Assembly (NCBI GenBank): GCA_037127315.1
Contig: JBBBDQ010000310.1
Location: 211,501 to 275,500, forward strand
From: Ascarosepion bandense
Lineage: Eukaryota; Mollusca; Cephalopoda; Sepiida; Sepiidae
Length of the DNA stretch: 64,000 nucleotides
Reading direction: 5' to 3'
How positions within the stretch are numbered: position 1 is the first letter of the stretch; each line of letters begins with the position of its first letter. Both the position numbers and the translations under genes were made by a program. Shown one piece after another: positions 21,264 to 32,499 of the stretch. The notes under the pieces were generated by a model that did not search any database, was not told where the DNA came from, and saw only the letters and a program-made list of their open reading frames with translations.

Positions 21264-22220
21264 GGGGGGGTTAAACCATATAATATTTCTTGATCTGTTA
21301 TTATTGGTTTTTTTAGTGGCATTTTGGTCCGAAAATTCTAGCATTTGTTGATGTCCACTTTTTTTTAATGCAACTTGATAAATTTTTTTGTATTTATCGA
21401 AAACTTCACTATTAGACGAATTGGTGGACAATCTAACAGCTATACCTTTAGGGATACCTTTAAGGATATGTATAGGGTGATTAGACTTTTTATTAACATA
21501 AGTCGGAGTGTAATTCCTTTTAACGTATGGTGTTATAATTCCGTTATTAAGATTTAATGTTATGTCCAAGTAATTGACAATTTTAATGTTATGTTCTATT
21601 TCTATTTCTAGTTTATGAAATTTAAAAAAATTTTGCACTTCTTTTCTCATTTTATCTCCTAATCTAGGTGTACAATTTTCTATTACTATCAATCCATCGT
21701 CCCGGTATAAACCGTGGTTATGGAAGTCTATTATTTCATTAAGTCTATGGAGTAATAGGCACCCTATCAGTTCCGCCACTTCTGCTCCATCATACGCCCC
21801 TATTGGGTTATCAAACCCCTGGGCATCAGTTTTTTTTTATCCATATCTCGTCATTAAACCATAATAGCGTTTTGCGGCAGTGCCGAATTATTTCTAGTTC
21901 CTCTTCTTTTATCTCATTATATTCCTTCGCTAATTCTAACGCTTCTGAAAGTAAATTAGCTGTTATGGATGGGTAGAACTCTTTAATGTCGTATTTTATG
22001 AATGTAGATTTTTTATTGGGATTTATAGAATTAAACCATTTGATGCAGTCACCAGTTGATTTCCACTGGTTAATGTTAAGGTACATGCGCATGTTGTTAC
22101 AGATATTTTGAATGATAATTTTACTTATCCTACCAAGCTCTGTTTTAGTCGGATTTATAAGTCTAAATTCGGGATGGTTTGGAAATGAATTTTTGTGGTC
22201 CTTAACCGTAAGGAAACAAC
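20613..22220 (-). pseudogene. Penelope-like RT with GIY-YIG endonuclease, one frameshift
   Basis: The minus-strand frame begins near 22220 (LTVKDHKNSFPNHPEFRLIN, no start codon kept). RT motifs: TFIKYDIKEFYPSI (motif A aspartate), GAYDGAEVAELIGCLLL (motif B) and GLYRDDGLIVI (motif C; YRDD is usual for Penelope-like RTs). A linker with FNPPYNNEVKSKIGKMFFKL follows, then a CNCRIKKDCPIRGNC finger and GIY-YIG landmarks VVYKVKV, TYIGSTHDNFKIRFYNHK and YKHSTALSTYVWE. The CRVCDEEKLAIAKFEP ending is also typical. The frame breaks once, at a run of nine A (21830-21838); the frames on either side are otherwise open. The first Met of the downstream part is at 21779. Confidence 0.92.
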
Positions 22221-22244
22221 TCTTTAATGCTATTTTTTATGTTT

Positions 22245-22277
22245 ATTTATGCTAGACATTTTATGTCTAGCATAAAT
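22245..22277. repeat. 15-bp hairpin between the two Penelope-like copies
   Basis: ATTTATGCTAGACAT, loop TTT, then the exact reverse complement. It lies in the 100-base spacer between the 5'-truncated ends of the head-to-head copies. Confidence 0.92.
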
Positions 22278-22365
22278 AATGAAGCAACCTCATTGGTAGC
22301 TAAATTTAACCTACATAACAGAGTGGAAAAAATACAATAATGAAGTCAAATCTAAAATAGGAAAA

Positions 22366-22983
22366 ATGTTTTTTAAGTTAATAGATAAACATTTCAATTC
22401 TAATAGCAAACTTAAAAAAATATTTAATAGGAACACTATTAAACTGAGCTATTCTTGTTTACCTAATATCGGTAAAATAATTAATAATACCAACAAAAGT
22501 AAATTGAAAGATAATATTAATGCCTCTAGTAATAATAACGTTAATAAACATAAGTGTAATTGTAGAATTAAAAAGGACTGCCCTATTAGAGGTAATTGCA
22601 ATCAGGCAAGCGTAGTTTATAAAGTTAAAGTTTACGTTAACGAAAATGACAAAAGCCCTAAAACATACATAGGATCCACCCACGATAATTTTAAAATTAG
22701 GTTTTACAACCATAAAACCTCTTTTAGAAACGAGAAATATAAGCATAGCACAGCGTTGTCTACCTATGTATGGGAAATAAAAACCAAAACTAAAAAGGAC
22801 CCCATTCTGAAATGGGAAATAATAAAAATGTGCCCTAACTATAACAAAAACAATAAATTTTGTAGGGTATGTGACGAGGAGAAGCTAGCAATAGCTAAAT
22901 TCGAACCTGCCAACAAACTTATTAACGCTAAAACAGAAATACTAAATAAGTGTAGAATCCAAAAAACAAAATTTCTTGCTTAG
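22366..22983 (+). pseudogene. Penelope-like C-terminal part (linker, finger, GIY-YIG), 205 aa
   Basis: Open from MFFKLIDKHFNSNSKLKKIF to the stop after KCRIQKTKFLA, identical to the last 205 residues encoded at 20613-21230. It has the Cys-rich CNCRIKKDCPIRGNC finger and the GIY-YIG core with YIGSTHDNFKIRFYNHK, but no RT, so it cannot retrotranspose by itself. The Met at 22366 is internal to the family protein and is not a natural start. Confidence 0.9.
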
Positions 22984-23096
22984 TGTATCGGACCTTAATG
23001 TGACTCCAGAAATTTTTTTTTTCTCTTCGAACACCCCCTTCCCCCAATTGGGTTAGTCTTTGATAGGTGTCTATTTATTTGATTAGTCCTTGGTCT

Positions 23097-23143
23097 GCCT
23101 TTGCCCTGACGAGCCGTTGTGCGAAACCGCGGTAGGTCTTGGC
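23097..23143 (+). ncRNA. Hammerhead ribozyme 2, plus copy
   Basis: The core is CTGACGA (23106-23112) and GAAA (23123-23126). Stem II is short (GC/GC closing a CGTTGT loop, 23113-23122). Stem III is tiny (ACC/GGT, 23126-23128 with 23131-23133, loop GC). Predicted cleavage is between A 23134 and G 23135. Stem I has an inner part GCC (23103-23105) with GGT (23135-23137), an internal loop TTT/CTT, and an outer part GCC (23097-23099) with GGC (23141-23143). Very short stem III with an internal loop in stem I matches known minimal hammerheads of Penelope-like elements. Confidence 0.8.
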
Positions 23144-23162
23144 GATCTTGCGATTTTTTCTC

Positions 23163-23164
<2 letters not shown>

Positions 23165-23212
<48 letters not shown>
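23165..23212. repeat. (TA)n microsatellite
   Basis: About 24 TA units directly abut the 3' end of the plus-strand Penelope-like copy and the 3' side of the SINE at 23217-23350. Confidence 0.97.
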
Positions 23213-23215
<3 letters not shown>

Positions 23216-23216
23216 C

Positions 23217-23350
23217 ATCCGCAGAGAGATCTGTTGCACCATATCACAACTCATCAGTACGGTTAGACCCTGATTGCTTTTTTACCCAGGATTGAAACCC
23301 GACCGAAATGGCGTCAGTCGGCGACTCTACCCCTGGGCTATGGGCGTTCG
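23217..23350 (-). mobile_element. tRNA-derived SINE on the minus strand
   Basis: Minus-strand reading starts GCCCATAGCCCAGGGGTAGA (A-box-like, 23345 downward). A GGTCGGGTTTCAATCCTGGG block (B-box-like, about 23282-23301) follows, then a body containing CTGATGAGTTGTG and a 3' end on the (TA)n tract. Spacing between the boxes fits a tRNA-derived Pol III promoter. No clear target duplication was found, the 3' end being repetitive. Confidence 0.7.
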
Positions 23351-23653
23351 GTGGAAGTAGGCAGACTTTTTAGCGCATATCATTATACGCGCCCAATAGC
23401 TAGCGCGCTCTAATTCGTTTCACTGAATGAGCGATGAGTACATGCCAGAGTAGCTACTGTTTATCAAAGTCTACTATTTTTCCAGAGTGCTCAATGAGAG
23501 AGTGTGTTATAACAGATTGGAGCGAATTTGACTTTTCGTTCAGCAATTGCCTGCTGGGAAATTATTTCGGTCATGATCACAGGAAATAATGACGAAGTAG
23601 CATTTCCTATCAGAATAATCGCAAGCCAAACAATTGTATTTACTTTGTAAGAG

Positions 23654-23740
<87 letters not shown>

Positions 23741-23993
23741 GAAAAGGTAATATTTTCAAAAGAGAAACAATAATTCACCATTTATGTATAATTCTAACAA
23801 CCAATACAATATTTTTCTTATCATAGCCGAAGTCGGATGCTTGCTAGATTACATTCCCATTTCACTCAGCATTTATTCCTTCATGCTGACTTATTTCCTA
23901 TCTTCCTGTCTACCAGTCTATCTCCTGTTTTCATATTTCGTACTCTAATGACCTCTTTCTATTTGTAAATGCTCCAAATCCTTCAGCCATTTC
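23351..23993. other. Spacer with (TA)n and (GA)n microsatellites
   Basis: No gene seen. A (TA)n tract (23656-23707) runs directly into (GA)n (23708-23737), producing spurious low-complexity frames. Confidence 0.7.
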
Positions 23994-24077
23994 TTTTATG
24001 TACCCATTAGTTTTATGTACCCGTTAGTTTTATGTACCCGTTACTTTTATGTATGCATTACTTTTATGTACCCATTA
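23994..24077. repeat. 17-bp tandem repeat, five copies
   Basis: The unit TTTTATGTACCCATTAG is repeated five times with one to three differences each. Confidence 0.9.
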
Positions 24078-24639
24078 TCATTGGTCTAGCAACATTTCAG
24101 GTAAAACAGAGTATAGAAGAGTTTCATCAATTAAATAAAGTATCTGTTTTTGTTTTTTTAATAAACCGATTTCTACCTGAATAGTAGTAAAATTTAAATA
24201 AACAATGATACCCAAGTCATATATTTCTAATGTAAATAATAAGGAAAAAAAAACAACAACAACAAAAAAAAAAATCAAGTAATTCTTATTCTTAGATTGT
24301 CTATCTTCTAAAAATACCAGGCGTTAAGTGTTTAAAACTTAAATAATTTTACAATTAAAAAACAAAAACAAACGTATTCAATGTTATATCGACACAAATG
24401 GGAAAATTAATTAATTAATTACATAATCAAAGTACCTAAGGAAAATTTGAAATATTTCATAGAGATATTTGCATAAGATGAAGTTATTTAAACCTGTAAA
24501 TACGAGCTGTTTTTGAAAAATTAAAGAGGGAATATTACTTATGCCCAATCTGATTGACAATTATATTAGACATCGTTCAGTGATTTATAAAGGAGAATAC
24601 GAGTAAGCATGTACAATTCCATTTTATTAACCCTCAATG
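24078..24639. other. AT-rich spacer
   Basis: A/T-rich with an A/C simple tract (24243-24276) and TTAATTAATTAATTA near 24405. No gene. Confidence 0.6.
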
Positions 24640-25075
24640 AACTTACTTTGACTAATGAACCGTGATATCTGTCTTCCGATATGGAAACGAATGCTGGACA
24701 ATCTCCTCAAATTTGACGGAGAGACTCGAAGCAACAGAAATGCTGGTATCCTCATACCAGGCACTGAACATGTGAGCATGTAAGCAACGGTTTTGGATAG
24801 GATGCAAATGAAAAGGAAACTTATACTTAGCATCAAGAAGAGACAGCTGAGGTTTCTGGCATGTGTAATGAGGAAGGAGGGTTTGGGGAATCTAATACTC
24901 ACGGGATGGATAGAGAATCAGGGGAAGGCAGCAGCACGATACATACTTGATGGGCATGAGCAATTGGATGGCGCAGGGGGGTTTACGAGAATACCAAGAA
25001 AAGAAAAGTTAAGAGCGACAAAGACTGGGACAAGTGGAAGTCTATGATTGCCTACGTCCTGAAAGGAGACGGCAC
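24640..25075 (+). mobile_element. RTE-like LINE, C-terminal coding fragment
   Basis: From about 24660 the plus strand reads PIWKRMLDN-like, then VLDRMQMKRKLILSIKKRQL, RFLACVMRKEGLGNLILTGW and IENQGKAAARY. After a frameshift a DWDKWKSMIAYVLKGDGT-like ending appears. The KKRQLRFxGHVMRK-GLE-GxIEGKR pattern is the C-terminal part downstream of the RT in RTE/CR1-type LINE proteins. The RT itself is absent, so this is a 5'-truncated and decayed 3' end. Confidence 0.65.
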
Positions 25076-25336
25076 ATAAAGAAAAAGAGCTAAAATGCTA
25101 CAATTATCCTTCTTATACTTTAGAAAAGGTAAAAATCTAATTGATGAGTTATCTAAATACAGCAAAAATTATTTTGTCATATTTGCATAGTAAACTTTCT
25201 TTAAGTTTTACAATTTTTGTTATAGTTGAAGGTAACTAGTCAGAATCTTTTGAATAAATGGGTTTGAATAGGTTTATCGGCGCAAGTTAACTTGAACATG
25301 CTCATTTCAACTTATATATATATATATGCATTTATG

Positions 25337-25392
<56 letters not shown>

Positions 25393-26120
25393 TTCAAAAT
25401 CATTGCTGGAGTCGCTATATATGCGTATCTATGCAGGCACGTTTCAGGATTGTATAGCTGTATGAAAATTATTGAAATCTGCAAAATCTGGTGGGAGTGT
25501 GTGTATGTGTGTGTATGTGTGTGTGTGTGTGTGTGTGTAGACTCATAGAATATTTGGTAGTAGCTTAGTATTCGTATGATTAATTTTATTTGATCCATGC
25601 GTAATTTAGGGTGCGTGCATTACCTTTCTAGAACACCATCAGTAAGCTTCAAGAGTACAAACGGGTACAAATGATCTGCAATAAAATCTGTGTATCTCAT
25701 ACCCTATCAAGAAAAAACTCTTACAAAATTCATCTTATGTCATGACAGAATTACCACCAGGTTGCACACTATGCTGCTCACAGTCTGGATATATAAATTT
25801 ACGAAAGAACGAGAAACTTGCCTGATCAGATAAGTACAACGCCACTCTTCCATAACCCAATGGCATTATGTGGCGCAGTATCGGCATTAACTGGTGTCAA
25901 CGATGGTACTGACTACGAAACTCCACCTCATGCACTATACAGTGCATTGATTTATAGGTTAAAGTGTTGTGTGTTCTGGTGCAATGTTCCCTTTCGTTGA
26001 CTAGTTATGTGTTGTTTATGTTCATCCACTATATCTTTGTTAAATCCGGCCAATATCTTATAGCTGATACAGTTACACTGTTTCTTTTCCCATGTCACAC
26101 CTTCGTCATCTGGCTTAGTC
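25076..26120. other. Spacer with (TA)n and (GT)n microsatellites
   Basis: (TA)n lies at 25341-25384 and (GT)n at 25496-25538. 25620-25990 is less AT-rich and has a 60-residue open frame at 25818-26000 without recognisable motifs. No gene supported. Confidence 0.55.
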
Positions 26121-29100
26121 CATTTCTATAAGTAAGCAAGGTAAACATGTGCAGTGTACTGTTATCATTATGTTTTGATATTTCAATTTATATTGGAACA
26201 TTTCAAGTTTGCTTTCGTATATAGTTATTTTTCAGTTGGTAAATATAAATTTAAGTCAATAATGAGAGTCATAGATAGTTAGTAAATGAAAGAACTGTAA
26301 GTGAATTTTAGAATTTGCAAAATTTTCTTATATCTAAAATTAAAAATATTAACTTTTCTTATTAGAAACTATGCTCATGATAATTATTAATATATCAATG
26401 TACTTGAAAACCAGAAATAGTTTTCATAAGAACGCTAAACATTTTTCTTTGTCAGAGATTCTATGAGGTATTCTAAATATAGTTAAAAAAAAACAAATCC
26501 CCGAGGTTTTCATTCAGCCATGTAATGCCAGACAATACAAAATCATCATTTATTGCTCAGTGTTTTATGTATTACAACATCATTTACATTTTTCTTATCA
26601 TCGTCACAACATTTTCAGTACAGAGAGCAATACTTTACCATCCTTATTTAAATTAAATCGATATGTTTCTCTGTCTACGTTACTTATATTTATCATTTAA
26701 ATTCAAGAGACTATTTCTATATCAATAATATTAGAGCAGTGACCGGCAGATTGAAGAGTCAATTTCATTTCGCATTGTGTAGTAAATGGAGGAGGAACAT
26801 TATTTGTAAATTATTTAAAAGACCATCTGCTGAATACATTCTTACTTCAAAAATTGATTTGTCTTCTGTTTAGTAATATCTGCAGCTTTATTTTAGTCTT
26901 GTATCCAATTATAATAATGCGAAGTGCTTTCGTATATAGCAGAAATGTCACCACTGCTTTTAAAGATAAAGCTACGTTTTATAACAAACATTTTATGCTA
27001 CATAATCTTCTATCTCTATATCCTATAAAGTGTAGCCATATAGGGTAAATCATTTTTTATCTTTATGTAATTTAGTGATGCACCCATCCAAGCCATTTCC
27101 TAATTTTATCTCAGTTTGGTCCACGTCAATCTGCATCACCCATTTCTTCAACGTTTATATTTTTTTTATTTTATTTCTTTAGCCACTCGCTTTATTTATC
27201 CTCTCTTCTCTGTTTCCTTCGTTAAATTCTTAACCTGATCTCTCTTTCTCTCTCTGTTGCTTTGTAATTTGTTTTCATTTAAGACCCTACTATTTTATTC
27301 CCCATTTCATCATACAGCTGATCACTCTTATTCACATTACTTTATAGTCGAGTCAAATACATCATAGAAAAATTTTCAAAACCACACGCTAATTCTTAAC
27401 CTGCGACCCTCTAAATTTAAAAGTATTCCTCCGTATACTTCATTTTGTTTATTTGTCTCTTTTTTTCTTTCTTTTTAGTTGCACTTGAATTTTTCTTTTT
27501 TAAAGTTACATATGCATTAATTTTAGTATCTTCGTTGCCGGTATTCTTTTAATTGTTGGTTTAATTATTGTTTCTGATTTTTCTGCTTTTTTTTCTTATT
27601 GAATTTCTTTCCATCATTAACCTCCTATATTTTCCCGCCTCAGCAGCACAAACCTACAGGCTCTATAAACAACTCCAGCCATTTTCTCCACATCTCAAAC
27701 GAACGAACGCTACTACAACATCATTGCTGCTGCTGCTATCATTGCTACTACTACTGCTACTAAATATCACTACCACTTATTGCAATGATGATAACGAAAG
27801 ATATTTTTACTCCTACTATTCAAAAGTTCTACTACTGCAACTAAACATGATGCACATGCAAGGAATATTGCAGTAGAGCAGAGCGCAGAGAGAGAAAGAG
27901 AGATAGAGAGAGAGAGAGATAGAGGGAGAGGGAGAAAATACTAACACATTCGCAATGACGCATATAGCCAAAGATAAATATGTTCGTAAACACTCACAAA
28001 AGCCAGTGAAATAAGCCAGAGGGCTAGTGTAACTGTAATTGATAATATTCACGAAGAGCATGTCAAGTTAGCTAGAAACATGTACTACTTCCCAGCCTCT
28101 CTTCTACTATTGTCACAAACAAAACAAGACTTACATTGTACGACGTGCATAGTGACGCTGAGGCATAAATAACATGAAATAGGTAGATACATATCCGCAC
28201 GTATTCTCACCCCGCATACAAATAGACAATTCGTGCGCACACATCAATACAAACTATGTCGAATGTACAAATATACACTCATCAGTCACATATTATATTT
28301 GCACATTCGGAAGTGCTTACAAACGCGCACATGTTCATGCAGGCTGCGAAGATAAGTGCAGATATCAAAGTCGGGTTGGGATTTAAAAATATCGCAAGGA
28401 AATAAAGGAAGGATGCGTAAAATCAAAATTGAAATTCGTACAAATCGTCATTACACTTTCTGTGTTTGCGTTAAGAAGGAAAAAACTTAATCAAGGATAA
28501 ATCCAAGCGCCTGTAATTATGGTCAGCCAACAAAGGGCATAATAAAACAAATGTAGATATTTGGTTTGCACAAAGCATATGCCGACAGAATCTCATAGCA
28601 CTTTTAACAACAACAACAACAATAATAATAATTAGAAGACTAATAAGAAGAAGTAGAAGACAAAGTGAAGCAGAAGAGTGGAAAAAGGAATCTGGAACCA
28701 TTTTTATTGGATTTTGTACGCATAAAAAGAGGAATTATCATGAAGGATACTGGAAATGTGCTGTTTGAAAAAGAGATAAGGTAAGTTGAAAAAAAACAAA
28801 AACAAAACAAAAAATACTTTACGACAGTAGACATATTAGGAGTGAGGATTGAATCAGTAACTGCAGTTGTGATTTAGAGACTCTGTCTAAAAAAATACCA
28901 AAAACAAAAACAAAACAAAAAAAAACAAAAAATAAAAAACGAACAACAACAAAAATAAGAACAACAATTATGAATACAACTGATAATGATGATGGTAATA
29001 ACAACAAAAGTAACAGTAGTAACATGAAGATTGGAAGAAAAGTACATTAAATAGACAACAAAAAACATAACAGTAATATAGGTAAATTGTTTTGAGCAAA
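26121..29100. other. AT-rich spacer, simple repeats only
   Basis: Nothing coding is supported. It includes T-rich stretches, a GCT/ACT trinucleotide tract (27720-27765), (GA)n at 27878-27935, an AAC/AAT tract at 28605-28632 and A/C-rich tracts at 28790-28960. These generate leucine/serine-rich or valine-rich spurious frames. Confidence 0.6.
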
Positions 29101-30844
29101 TATACAAAGTAATTTTTAATGCTGTGTTGATGCTGATAATGATGTCAACAAAATAATATTTTTGTTGTAGTTAAATGTGGTAGTGTGTATTTGGAATAAA
29201 TGTTTCGCGGAATACATTTTCACTATGAAAATTATTTTTATATTCAAAGTTGTCGATGAAATAAAAAGCAAGTTCAACCAGTTGCAATTTGTAAATTAAG
29301 TTATAATGCTACAATTAGAACATTAATAATCATTACCAAACCAAAGTCATTATTATTATCATTATTAATGTCTCATGATACTAGTCTGAAGAAAAATGTC
29401 TATCCTTGTCTAATTGCATTTTCAAATTCATAGAAGTAACGCAAATGATAGTTTTCTTTTATCATATAAATACATATATGTACAGATTTTGCATGAATCA
29501 GAGGGTGTTTTGTCTTAAATTGTAATGCGTCAGTTGATACTTTTCTGGCAATAAACAGAGTAACATCAGAAAAGAAAATCTGGAATGTCCTTGCAGTAGT
29601 TACAAGAGTGTAGAAATAGGTTCATAAATGTATTGTAAGTAAAATTAGTACACCAATTAATCTGTCGATGAACATTATATATATATATATATATATAAAG
29701 GAAAAAAAAGAAGCGGGTATAAAATATTTTCTTTAAAATGCACGCATAAAAATTGTGCTATTTCTAGGATAATATTTAGTACAGAAATATTAGTTTTAAT
29801 TGGATAAACAGGCAAAATATACCGAGAAAGAAATCATGGAATGTTGGTCAAACAATCAATGGATCAATAATATTAATAATAATAATAATAATAATAATAA
29901 AAATGACAGGAACAACAACAACAACAACTACAATAATAATAATAATGATGGCCTGCATGCATACAGACACAAACATGCATAAATATATTCATACAAACAC
30001 GTATACTTATACATATACACATGTATGTGTGATTTGTCCCACAACATGTATCTTTTGTAGGTATTATTCCCTTGTAGTATCTTAAAGTGCAAGAGAAAAT
30101 ACTAGTCAGTACCCATCTCCATTCAGGTAGTACTGGGTTCCCTGATACGATCAGCGTGGAAAGATGTCTGACCTTACTGACTTCTCTTTTCCGTTATGCT
30201 AGTCTAATGACCTTTGTCAGGAGAACTATTATAATGATAGAGTAGAAGAAGAAAAGGATTCATGCCTTTCCTAGAAGGTTTAATGAAAAATGAACACAAA
30301 TAACTTGGCACAGAATTCGAATTTGGTTTACTTTTCAGTATTCCGTTTTGATAACTTTAAGGAAACTTCGCTCCTGTACGTGCATTGGGTGCCCAAAAGA
30401 AATAACTACTTTTATTAGCAATTATTATTTGAAACAATTTATTAATTTCAAAGTATCTTAAATAGCAAGAGAATTATGTTTCCCTACTTATTAAGTATTC
30501 AAAACGCAATAATTATAAATTACATTTAATTTTAAAAACTAAAAAAAGCAAAAAACAAAACAAAAAAAAATAGTTACAAACGATATTCTTTGTAATATTT
30601 ACACCAAAAGATTTTATAATTCCTCACTTTCCCTAAAAATAATTTTAAAATATTACAAGTGTTTCTGTATTTTCTAAATCATGACATACAGACAATTATC
30701 CAGATTGCTGCACTTTTTCTCTGGACAATATGTGAAAATATGGTTTAAACATGTGTATATGTTAATGGTGATAGTGGATATTAATATAGATGTGAAGTAC
30801 AGAATTTCTGGAGATACTTTGAATATTTTGTTTTCAGCATTACC

Positions 30845-30887
<43 letters not shown>

Positions 30888-31031
30888 GCAGCAGCTAAAA
30901 AAAAAAGTGTGTGATTTTGTTTTTTTTACAAAACTGATCAGTGGAAAAGAAAAATGTCATGATGCCATTTCTCACCTTAGTTCTCTAGTTGGGACCCGGA
31001 AGGGAATGCGTATGCAACAATAATCAAAGGA

Positions 31032-31076
<45 letters not shown>

Positions 31077-32161
31077 GCAACAAAATCTGTATTACAGAAT
31101 AAAACAAATAACATTGTCAAGATTTGAAATGCAATCGGATCAAACAATTTAAGTAAAAAAAACAAAAACAAACTAATAAAAAACCTGCCGGATATTAGAT
31201 TTCTTCAGGACATATGATAAATTTGGAAGAAAGTGGGCATAAAAATAAAAGTATTTCCTCAACCGTGCCAGAAAGATGAGGTGCAGATATCAAACACTTG
31301 TCACTTGACAGCATGAAATTGACAATTGTGAATGGAACGCTGGAAAGAGAAATTGAACAAAAAATTGACGGTATTACTGAAAACAGCTTTAATACTAAGA
31401 AAATACTGGGTCAATGATTAAACTTACTGTCATTTATTCTCGAGTGTATATTAACAGTACTGCTGATGTGAACATTCAATGAGGGAAATATAAGAGTAGC
31501 AGTAGTAGTAACAGTAATAATATCTAGAAGGCATGATTTAGTATTCGTAAACAAGAAGAAATCATGCTAGATCGTGTATTTCGGTGATCAGTCAGAGTAG
31601 ATCTGAAAGTGAAAAAGATAAAGTATCTCGATTTGTCAGAGAGTTGTAACAATCGGACTTTTGGGAACTGCCCCGAAGAGCCCGAAGAAAATCTTTTGAA
31701 GAACTAGAAATCAGGAAGTGTCTAGACAATCCAAGCAAAAATACTTTATTGAAAATAATTAAAAAATAAGTGAGATGGTGTTCAAAGAATTGCTTTCACT
31801 TAACCTTCCGTATAAGTCACCAGTTACTATTGATGCGAACACTTAGTGAGTGAATAATGATGATGTTAAATTATTATTAATATTATTATTACAGTTTAGT
31901 GTTTAGTGTTTAGTATCTCCACACCAGTGATAAGGACTATCCATAGATAACAAAAGCAAATTCCAAGTATTTATCTAAATATTCTCTTTAATCTCTAGAG
32001 TGTAACTTAGTATTTCTAAATTTCTGATCGGTTCAGTGCTTTCGTTTTTGGGCTTTTTTTAATACTTCAATCAATGGTTCTGGATCATTGAAATTGTTAT
32101 TTTTAAGCAAGGCCTTAATACATTTTTCCATTCATGAATAGTTCCAATGATTATTTAACAT
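29101..32161. other. AT-rich spacer, (AAT)n and (TA)n tracts
   Basis: (TA)n at 29675-29697 and (AAT)n tracts at 29872-29900, 30847-30887 and 31033-31075. Sequence near 31790-31830 containing TCACCAGTTACT recurs near 36330-36360, suggesting another, unidentified dispersed repeat. No gene supported. Confidence 0.55.
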
Positions 32162-32490
32162 ATGCTATTTTTATTATTGTTGTTGTCATTTTTCATCATA
32201 TTTCGATTTCTGCTATGGTCGCACTACATAGCAAGTCTGCGGGAAGACCTAAGGCAGGTCGTGGTGTCTTGTTATGATTCCATTTCATGTTTTTTTTTTT
32301 TATCTCCCCTGTCATCGCTAGCGTTACATAGACAAAGTTCTCCTTAGTATGTGGGCTGTACTTAACAAGACAATTTTTTGTATATCTCTTAAGCTGGGGT
32401 TTCCAGGGATTCTTTGAATGTGCCATTTTTTATAATTCCAAGTGCACCAACTATCACTGGTGTGATACCTCTTTTCAATTTCCACATTTT
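32162..32490 (-). mobile_element. R2-like LINE 3' end, copy 3 (short)
   Basis: The minus-strand sequence is the 3' terminus of the R2-like family: coding remnants of the KLKRGITPVIVGALGIIKN type (about 32430-32470), a small tail of the protein, then the 3' UTR up to a terminal run of TAT/TTG-rich simple sequence (32162-32190). It is repeated by the 3' end of the next copy (32500-32830), so two 3' ends of one family lie in tandem. A (TTA)n tract at 32490 separates them. Confidence 0.8.
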
Positions 32491-32499
32491 ATTATTATT

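Larger units (their letters stand above)
20430..22232 (-). mobile_element. Penelope-like element, minus-strand copy
   Basis: Contains RT, a linker, a cysteine-rich finger and a GIY-YIG endonuclease (20613-22220), a 3' UTR and a hammerhead ribozyme (20453-20499). It is 5'-truncated within the RT near 22225, next to a hairpin. The RT plus GIY-YIG plus pseudo-LTR ribozyme set is diagnostic of endonuclease-bearing Penelope-like elements. Only one frame break was found in about 1.6 kb of coding sequence, so this is a young copy. Confidence 0.9.
22333..23166 (+). mobile_element. Penelope-like element, partial plus-strand copy (right arm)
   Basis: Matches 20430-21263 in reverse complement without length change. 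It begins inside the linker at TACAATAATGAAGTC and runs through the GIY-YIG domain, 3' UTR and ribozyme to GTGT at 23166, where a (TA)n tract starts. The RT is absent. Confidence 0.95.
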
